In this document: positions 1 to 7,271 of the stretch, one piece after another | Numbering within the stretch: position 1 is the stretch's first letter | Layout: every line of letters begins with the position of its first letter | Source: Paracoccaceae bacterium | GTDB lineage: Bacteria; Pseudomonadota; Alphaproteobacteria; Rhodobacterales; Rhodobacteraceae | NCBI GenBank assembly: GCA_007120685.1 | Contig: SKNG01000089.1 | Coordinates: forward strand, 1-7,271 | DNA length: 7,271 nt | Direction: 5' to 3' | The notes under the pieces: generated by a model | Told to the model about the DNA's origin: nothing | What the model saw: the letters and a program-made list of their open reading frames with translations, nothing else | Databases searched by the model: none | Position numbers and translations under genes: made by a program

Positions 1-84
1 CCACCCACCCCGCGCGGCCGAGCAGGCCGGTTCGTGCCCATGACAACGATCGACAAAGTGAAAAAGGTGGCGCAGAATGACTGA
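1..84 (+). other. Possible 3' tail of an upstream gene, reading frame unresolved
   Basis: The ATP-binding gene starting at 77 would normally follow a permease gene, so the left edge could carry the end of that permease. All three forward frames are open from the edge: frame 1 stops at 82-84, overlapping the next gene by 8 bases; frame 2 stops at 41-43; frame 3 stops at 78-80 in an ATGA overlap. Frame 1 keeps mostly G or C at third codon positions throughout, and frame 3 loses this after about base 30, which mildly favours frame 1. Frame 2 is also plausible, because bases 40-76 are richer in A/T than their surroundings and may be a short spacer. None of the tails has a recognisable motif. Confidence 0.25.
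64..70 (+). promoter_or_regulatory. Ribosome binding site of the first ABC ATPase gene
   Basis: AAGGTGG lies 6 bases before the ATG at 77, a good Shine-Dalgarno match at normal spacing, and it supports that start. Confidence 0.6.
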
Positions 85-1055
85 ACCACTGCTATCCGTG
101 CGCGACCTGATCGTCGAATTTCCCACCCGCCGGGGTACCTTAAGGGCAATCGACCGGGTGTCCTTCGACCTGAAGGAGGGCGAGGTGCTGGGCATGGTCG
201 GCGAATCGGGCGCTGGCAAGTCGATCACCGGGGCCGCAATCATCGGCCTTATCGAACCCCCGGGCCGCATCGCCGGGGGCGAGGTCTGGCTGCGTGGCGA
301 GCGGATCGACAACCTGCCCATGGAGCGCATGCGCCGCATCCGGGGCAAGCGCATCGGCATGGTGTTCCAGGACCCGCTGACCAGCCTGAACCCGCTCTAC
401 ACCGTCGCGGACCAGTTGATCGAGACCATCCGCACCCATTTGCCGATCAGCGAGAAGGAGGCACGCAAACGCGCCGTGGCGCTGCTGGACCGCGTCGGCA
501 TCCCCGCCGCCGCGCGCCGCATCGACGACTATCCGCACCATTTCTCTGGCGGGATGCGCCAACGTGTGGTGATCGCGCTGGCGCTTTGCGCCGAGCCGGA
601 ACTGGTCATTGCCGACGAGCCCACCACGGCGCTGGATGTATCCGTGCAGGCCCAGATCATCGACGTACTGAAGGAGATCTGCGCCGAGCGCGGCGCCGCC
701 GTGATGCTGATCACCCACGATATGGGCGTCATCGCCGAGACCGCCGACCGCGTGGCCGTGCTGTATGCCGGCCGCCTGGCCGAAATCGGCCCGGTGCGCG
801 ACGTGATCAAGCAGGCCGAGCACCCCTATACGGTAGGGCTGATGGGCTCGATCCCGACGCTGACGCAGACCAGCGACCGGCTGGTGCAGATCCCCGGTTC
901 GATGCCCCGGCTGAACGCCATCCCGCAGGGCTGCGCCTTCAACCCGCGCTGCACGAAGGTCTTTGATCGCTGCCGAAAAGAGCGGCCCGAACCCCTGGAC
1001 CGCGGTGCCGGTCGGCAGGTGGCCTGCTGGCTTTATGACCGGGCGGAGGCGCGCC

Positions 1056-1063
<8 letters not shown>
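77..1063 (+). CDS. Peptide/nickel-type ABC importer, ATP-binding subunit (DppD/OppD-like)
   Basis: This 328-residue protein is a cytoplasmic ATPase that would power a PepT-family ABC importer of di- or oligopeptides or related solutes. Seen directly: Walker A GESGAGKS at residues 42-49, Q-loop Gln98 in VFQDPLTSLNP, ABC signature FSGGMRQR at 156-163, Walker B with Asp180-Glu181 in LVIADEPT, and switch His214. The C-terminal oligopeptide-transporter domain follows, with cysteines 286, 292, 299 and 317 in the pattern CX5C-X6-C-X17-C. In DppD relatives of known structure these ligate a [4Fe-4S] cluster; its presence here is inferred. Length is normal for the DppD class. The stop overlaps the start of the next ATPase gene by 8 bases, so the two are probably translationally coupled. 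The substrate cannot be told from an ATPase; the binding protein and permeases must lie upstream of the window. Confidence 0.95.
1045..1049 (+). promoter_or_regulatory. Ribosome binding site that fixes the start of the second ABC ATPase gene
   Basis: GGAGG lies 6 bases before the ATG at 1056. A longer reading frame begins at an ATG at 963, but that would add 31 residues with no family resemblance and overlap the preceding gene by about 100 bases, so the start at 1056 is preferred. Confidence 0.75.
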
Positions 1064-2042
<979 letters not shown>

Positions 2043-2073
2043 CGGGACCGGACCGGAAACCGGACCCGCCCTT

Positions 2074-2144
2074 CTTTGCTCCTCAAATATCCCGGGGGGT
2101 GAATTGGCCAAAGGCCAAGAGGGGGGCAGCGCCCCCCTGCCCCG
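2074..2144 (+). repeat. Structured intergenic element, copy 1 (two tandem hairpins)
   Basis: This copy starts about 30 bases after the stop of the second ATPase gene, in the same orientation. In order it has an A/T-containing box (CTCCTCAAATAT), a G-run followed by TGAAT, a hairpin with 6-bp stem TTGGCC/GGCCAA and loop AAA (2104-2118), then a hairpin with 7-bp stem and loop AGC (2121-2137). It matches the element at 3569-3645 read on the minus strand: GGGGGTGAAT, AGAGGGGGGC and GCCCCCCTGCCCC are identical in both. From general knowledge, similar G/C-rich elements are common after genes in Rhodobacterales, but I cannot name a described family. With its 5' spacer it fills the 117-base gap between the convergent genes; I see nothing else there. 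Confidence 0.7.
2121..2137. terminator. GC-only hairpin between convergent genes, possible bidirectional terminator
   Basis: A perfect 7-bp stem (GGGGGGC/GCCCCCC) closes a 3-base loop, AGC, between the stops of the ABC ATPase gene (2042) and lpd (2160, opposite strand). The position suits a shared terminator. No T-run follows on either strand, so it is not a canonical intrinsic terminator. It may instead protect 3' ends or work together with Rho. Confidence 0.4.
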
Positions 2145-2159
2145 CTGCCCGCGCCCCGC

Positions 2160-3548
<1,389 letters not shown>

Positions 3549-3555
3549 GGGGTGG

Positions 3556-3561
3556 TCTCCT
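3556..3561 (-). promoter_or_regulatory. Ribosome binding site of lpd
   Basis: On the minus strand AGGAGA lies 7 bases before the ATG at 3548. It supports that start over any upstream in-frame codon. Confidence 0.75.
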
Positions 3562-3568
3562 GTGATGG

Positions 3569-3645
3569 CGGGGGCAGGGGGGCTGTCAGCCCCCCTCTGG
3601 GCCTGCGGCCCATTCACCCCCTGAGAGTATTTCGGGCAAGATGAG
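3569..3645 (-). repeat. Structured intergenic element, copy 2 (two tandem hairpins)
   Basis: Read on the minus strand, this begins about 4 bases after the stop of the second MAPEG gene and ends about 20 bases before the lpd start. It has the same order of parts as the element at 2074-2144: A/T-containing box (CCCGAAATACTC), G-run with TGAAT, a 6-bp hairpin TGGGCC/GGCCCA (3598-3612), and a GC hairpin (3577-3595). Relative to the other copy, the first stem carries a paired change from T-A to G-C, so pairing is kept while the sequence changes. With the lpd ribosome binding site it accounts for the 100-base gap. Confidence 0.7.
3577..3595 (-). terminator. GC hairpin between the second MAPEG gene and lpd; possible attenuator or processing site
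   Basis: A perfect 8-bp stem (GGGGGGCT/AGCCCCCC) closes a 3-base loop and lies about 29 bases upstream of the lpd start. No T-run follows on the minus strand. It could cause partial termination, stabilise the upstream mRNA end, or mark a cleavage site within a transcript that continues into lpd. The role is inferred from position only. Confidence 0.35.
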
Positions 3646-3648
3646 GGG

Positions 3649-4038
3649 TCAGAGCAGGGCGGCGAGCAGCATGCCGAGCGTGGCGAAGAACCCGACCCCC
3701 CAGATGACCGAGCGCCAGGGCACCCAGCCGAAGACGTAGGACGGGATGTAGAGGATGCGGACGGCCAGGAACACCCAGCCGCAGGCGGCGGTGAAAGCAC
3801 TGGACTGGCCGGACAGGGTGATCACGACCACCGCGACGGTGAACAGGATTAACCCTTCGAAATGGTTGTTGAGCGCGCGTTGCAGCCGGCCCGCCTTGCC
3901 GTGCAGCGGGCGGTTCTCGTCGCGCGGCGAGGTGGAATAGCCGAGGCCCACCTGCAGATTGGCAGCGAGCGAGAACATGGCGTATTGGGCGAATTGCAAA
4001 AGGCCCACAAGGGCGAGGGCAGTCAGTTCCGGGGTCAT
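3649..4038 (-). CDS. MAPEG-family integral membrane protein (second of a tandem pair)
   Basis: This 129-residue protein has about four hydrophobic segments (near residues 6-26, 60-77, 82-102 and 109-128) and the MAPEG pattern RLQRALNNHFE at 51-61, preceded by SPRD at 37-40 and followed by RILYIPSY at 94-101. MAPEG proteins (eukaryotic microsomal glutathione S-transferases and prostaglandin E synthase, plus many uncharacterised bacterial members) are small inner-membrane proteins, often trimers. Glutathione binding is possible from the Arg/Asn/Glu motif but not shown. The ATG at 4038 is chosen because it overlaps the stop of the preceding gene in ATGA, implying translational coupling; an upstream extension to 4095 would lie inside that gene. 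It aligns without gaps in the SPRD-to-Glu region with its neighbour, so the two are paralogues. Its role in a TCA-cycle gene cluster is unknown. Confidence 0.85.
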   Translation of the reverse strand: MTPELTALALVGLLQFAQYAMFSLAANLQVGLGYSTSPRDENRPLHGKAGRLQRALNNHFEGLILFTVAVVVITLSGQSSAFTAACGWVFLAVRILYIPSYVFGWVPWRSVIWGVGFFATLGMLLAALL

Positions 4039-4430
4039 GTCACAAGCACTCCGATCAGCATGAGGACAAGGCCTATGCCGGCAATCAGCCAACATGTCGT
4101 GCGCGCCCAGGGCAGCGCCGAAAGATAGGCCGGCAAATAGGTCGCGCGCCCGCCAAGATAGACGACCATCCCCGTCTCGGCCAACCCGCTTCCGTCCGTG
4201 ACATGGACCGCCAACATCAGCGCCAGGAAGACCGGCGCTGTCTCCAGGAAGTTGCGCAGCGCGCGCTCGGCACGGGCGGCCATCGGGCCGGGCGAGACCG
4301 GTGCGTCACGCGGGCTGATCGTCCAGGCATTGCCCACCGATGCCTTCAGCAACATGGAATGCGCACCGATATGAAACAGCGCAAGGAACGCGAAGGCGGC
4401 CAGCGCCAGAACGAAGGGATCGCCGGTCAT
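4035..4430 (-). CDS. MAPEG-family integral membrane protein (first of a tandem pair)
   Basis: This 131-residue protein has about four membrane segments (near residues 6-26, 61-77, 85-105 and 112-130). The family pattern RAERALRNFLE lies at 53-63, with SPRD at 39-42 and RATYLPAY at 95-102. Arg53, Arg56, Asn60 and Glu63 line up with Arg51, Arg54, Asn58 and Glu61 of the next gene, 12 residues after SPRD in both. It starts at 4430, 18 bases after the sucB stop, with a moderate AGGGGA ribosome binding site close upstream, and its stop overlaps the next start by 4 bases. The tight spacing indicates co-transcription with sucB. Family membership is clear at the motif level; the reaction and any use of glutathione are not known. 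The amino-terminal segment is short and hydrophobic, acting as the first membrane span rather than a cleaved signal. Confidence 0.85.
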   Translation of the reverse strand: MTGDPFVLALAAFAFLALFHIGAHSMLLKASVGNAWTISPRDAPVSPGPMAARAERALRNFLETAPVFLALMLAVHVTDGSGLAETGMVVYLGGRATYLPAYLSALPWARTTCWLIAGIGLVLMLIGVLVT

Positions 4431-4448
4431 TCTATCCCCTGATAGGCG

Positions 4449-5999
4449 TTACAGATCCAGCAGCAGACGTTGCGGGTCTTCCAGCGCCTCCTTGACGCGC
4501 ACCAGGAAGGTCACCGCGCCCTTGCCGTCGACGATGCGGTGATCGTAGCTCAGCGCCAGATACATCATCGGGCGGATGACGATCTGGCCCTGCACCACCA
4601 TCGGCCGCTCCTGGATCTTGTGCATGCCAAGAATGCCCGATTGCGGCGGGTTCAGGATCGGCGAGGACATCAGCGAGCCGTAGACACCGCCGTTGGAGAT
4701 GGTGAAAGACCCACCCTGCATCTCGGCCATGCCCAGCTTGCCGTCGCGCGCCCGCAGGCCCAGTTCGGATATCTTCTTCTCGATAGCCGCGAAACCCATC
4801 TGGTCGGCGTCGCGCACCACCGGCACCACCAGACCCGAGGGCGTGCCCACCGCCACGCCCATATGAACGTAGTTCTTGTAGACCACATCGGTGCCGTCGA
4901 TCTCGGCATTCACCTCGGGCACTTCCTTCAGCGCGTGGCAGCAGGCGCGCACGAAGAAGGACATGAAACCCATCTTCACGCCGTGCTTCTTCTCGAAGGC
5001 GCCCTTGTATTCGTTGCGCAACGCCATCACCGCCGACATGTCGACCTCGTTATAGGTCGTCAGCATCGCGGCGGTGTTCTGGGCGTCCTTCAGCCGGCGC
5101 GCGATGGTCTGGCGCAGACGGGTCATCTTCACCCGCTCCTCGCGCGCGGCATCCTCCGCCGGGACCGGCCCCCGTGGCGGGGACGCGGGGGCGGGGGCAG
5201 CGGGGGCGGGCACGGTCGCCGAAGGCGCCGGGGCCGACGCCGCGGCCGCAATCGCCTTTTGCACATCCTCCTTCATCACCCGCCCGTCGCGGCCGGTGCC
5301 GGAAACCTGTTCCCGGTCCAGACCGTGCTCGGCCATCATCTTCTTGGCCGAGGGCGCATCCTCGACATCCTTGCCAGTTTCCTTGGTGGCCGGGGCCGGC
5401 GCCTCGGCCTGCGCAGGCTTCCGGGCCGCGCCCGAGGCGCCACCGATCACCGCCAGTTGGGCGCCGGCCGATACCGTGCTGCCGGCCTCGGCCATGATCT
5501 CGCTCAACACCCCGGCCACCGGGGCCGGCACCTCCACTGACACCTTGTCGGTCTCCAACTCGCACAGCATCTCGTCGGCGGCGACCTTGTCACCCACCTT
5601 CTTGAACCAGGTCGCCACCGTCGCCTCGGTCACGCTCTCGCCCAGCGTCGGCACCATCACCGGCACCGCCCCGTCGCCCTCTGGCGCCTCATCCGCAGCA
5701 GCTTCGGCGTCGGTCTTCGCCGGTGCAGGTCGAGGCTCGGGCGTCTCGGGCCCCGCTGCGCCTGCCTCGGCAATCACCGCCAGCAGCGCATCAACCCCAA
5801 CCGTCTCGCCCTCGGCCGCCACGATCTCTGCCAGCTTGCCAGCCGCCGGCGACGGCACTTCCACCGTCACCTTGTCGGTCTCCAACTCGCACAGCATCTC
5901 GTCCACCGCGATGGCATCGCCCGGCTTCTTGAACCAGGTCGCCACAGTGGCCTCGGATACGCTTTCGCCCAGGGTGGGCACGCGGACTTCGGTACTCAT
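4449..5999 (-). CDS. sucB: Dihydrolipoyllysine-residue succinyltransferase, E2 of 2-oxoglutarate dehydrogenase, with two lipoyl domains
   Basis: This 516-residue protein is the core of the complex; it transfers the succinyl group from E1 via lipoyl-lysine to CoA. Domains in order: lipoyl domain 1 (about 3-77, lipoyl-lysine Lys43 in ETDKVTVEVP), Ala/Pro/Glu linker, lipoyl domain 2 (about 113-186, Lys152 in ETDKVSVEVP), linker, peripheral-subunit-binding domain (about 216-250), a long Ala/Pro linker (251-285), and the catalytic acyltransferase domain to the end, with the active-site motif DHRIVDG (His487, Asp491). The E. coli and human enzymes have one lipoyl domain, so two is a departure from the textbook form, though about this length is usual in Rhodobacterales. 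The ATG at 5999 is chosen because it lies 4 bases after the sucA stop, has a ribosome binding site and begins exactly at the lipoyl fold; a TTG at 6017 would overlap sucA. The catalytic domain and clustering with sucA argue for 2-oxoglutarate rather than pyruvate dehydrogenase. Confidence 0.97.
   Translation of the reverse strand: MSTEVRVPTLGESVSEATVATWFKKPGDAIAVDEMLCELETDKVTVEVPSPAAGKLAEIVAAEGETVGVDALLAVIAEAGAAGPETPEPRPAPAKTDAEAAADEAPEGDGAVPVMVPTLGESVTEATVATWFKKVGDKVAADEMLCELETDKVSVEVPAPVAGVLSEIMAEAGSTVSAGAQLAVIGGASGAARKPAQAEAPAPATKETGKDVEDAPSAKKMMAEHGLDREQVSGTGRDGRVMKEDVQKAIAAAASAPAPSATVPAPAAPAPASPPRGPVPAEDAAREERVKMTRLRQTIARRLKDAQNTAAMLTTYNEVDMSAVMALRNEYKGAFEKKHGVKMGFMSFFVRACCHALKEVPEVNAEIDGTDVVYKNYVHMGVAVGTPSGLVVPVVRDADQMGFAAIEKKISELGLRARDGKLGMAEMQGGSFTISNGGVYGSLMSSPILNPPQSGILGMHKIQERPMVVQGQIVIRPMMYLALSYDHRIVDGKGAVTFLVRVKEALEDPQRLLLDL
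5541..5618 (-). repeat. Intragenic repeat: lipoyl domain 2 coding region of sucB
   Basis: Bases 5541-5576 (36 bases) are identical to 5868-5903, and 5598-5618 (21 bases) are identical to 5925-5945. Both pairs are offset by 327 bases, or 109 codons, which is the distance between the two lipoyl-lysines. It is the coding copy for lipoyl domain 2. Confidence 0.9.
5868..5945 (-). repeat. Intragenic repeat: lipoyl domain 1 coding region of sucB
   Basis: This is the partner of the repeat at 5541-5618, encoding the lipoyl-lysine hairpin and the preceding TWFKK segment of lipoyl domain 1. Identity includes third codon positions, which points to recent duplication or ongoing gene conversion rather than selection on protein alone. 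Confidence 0.9.
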
Positions 6000-6003
6000 T
6001 CTG

Positions 6004-7271
<1,268 letters not shown>

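Noticed and set aside
963..1055. Upstream ATG extension of the second ABC ATPase
   Set aside because: It would add 31 non-homologous residues and overlap the first ATPase by about 100 bases; the ATG at 1056 has a GGAGG at ideal spacing.
3549..3800. N-terminal extension of lpd by 84 residues
   Set aside because: The extension is Ser/Pro/Cys-rich, overlaps the MAPEG gene in another frame and crosses the hairpin element; the real start is the ATG next to the FAD motif.
5159..5235. G/C-rich, repetitive-looking stretch that could be a regulatory or satellite repeat
   Set aside because: It encodes the Ala/Pro linker of SucB in frame, which explains the low complexity.

Overview
The window is high-GC, densely coded DNA of the kind seen in Alphaproteobacteria. 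The gene order sucA-sucB-(MAPEG genes)-lpd, the two-lipoyl-domain SucB and the G/C-rich intergenic elements downstream of stop codons together point to Rhodobacterales (the Paracoccus/Rhodobacter/Roseobacter group). The order is inferred from protein resemblance and general pattern; the genus cannot be read from the sequence.

Left part, plus strand (1-2042): two consecutive ATP-binding subunits of a peptide/nickel-type ABC importer (DppD/OppD-like, then DppF/OppF-like). They overlap by 8 bases and are probably the distal end of an operon whose binding protein and permeases lie upstream. The first 76 bases hold only the ribosome binding site and an unresolved upstream tail.

Convergent gap (2043-2159): no gene. 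It contains a structured element with two adjacent hairpins, placed between the ends of the ABC operon and the opposing suc/lpd operon.

Right part, minus strand (2160-7271, transcribed right to left): the C-terminal part of sucA (E1 of 2-oxoglutarate dehydrogenase, cut by the window edge), sucB (E2, with two lipoyl domains), two tandem small MAPEG-family membrane proteins, and lpd (E3, dihydrolipoyl dehydrogenase). E1, E2 and E3 form the complex that oxidises 2-oxoglutarate to succinyl-CoA in the TCA cycle. The MAPEG pair is joined by an ATGA stop/start overlap and has no obvious link to the complex. A second copy of the structured intergenic element, in the minus orientation, separates the second MAPEG gene from lpd.

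I see no phage, transposon, CRISPR, tRNA or rRNA, and no previously undescribed defence or biosynthetic system. The points most worth a second look are the paired repeat elements, whose stem carries a compensatory base-pair change, the tandem MAPEG genes inside a TCA-cycle operon, and the near-identical DNA of the two lipoyl domains.
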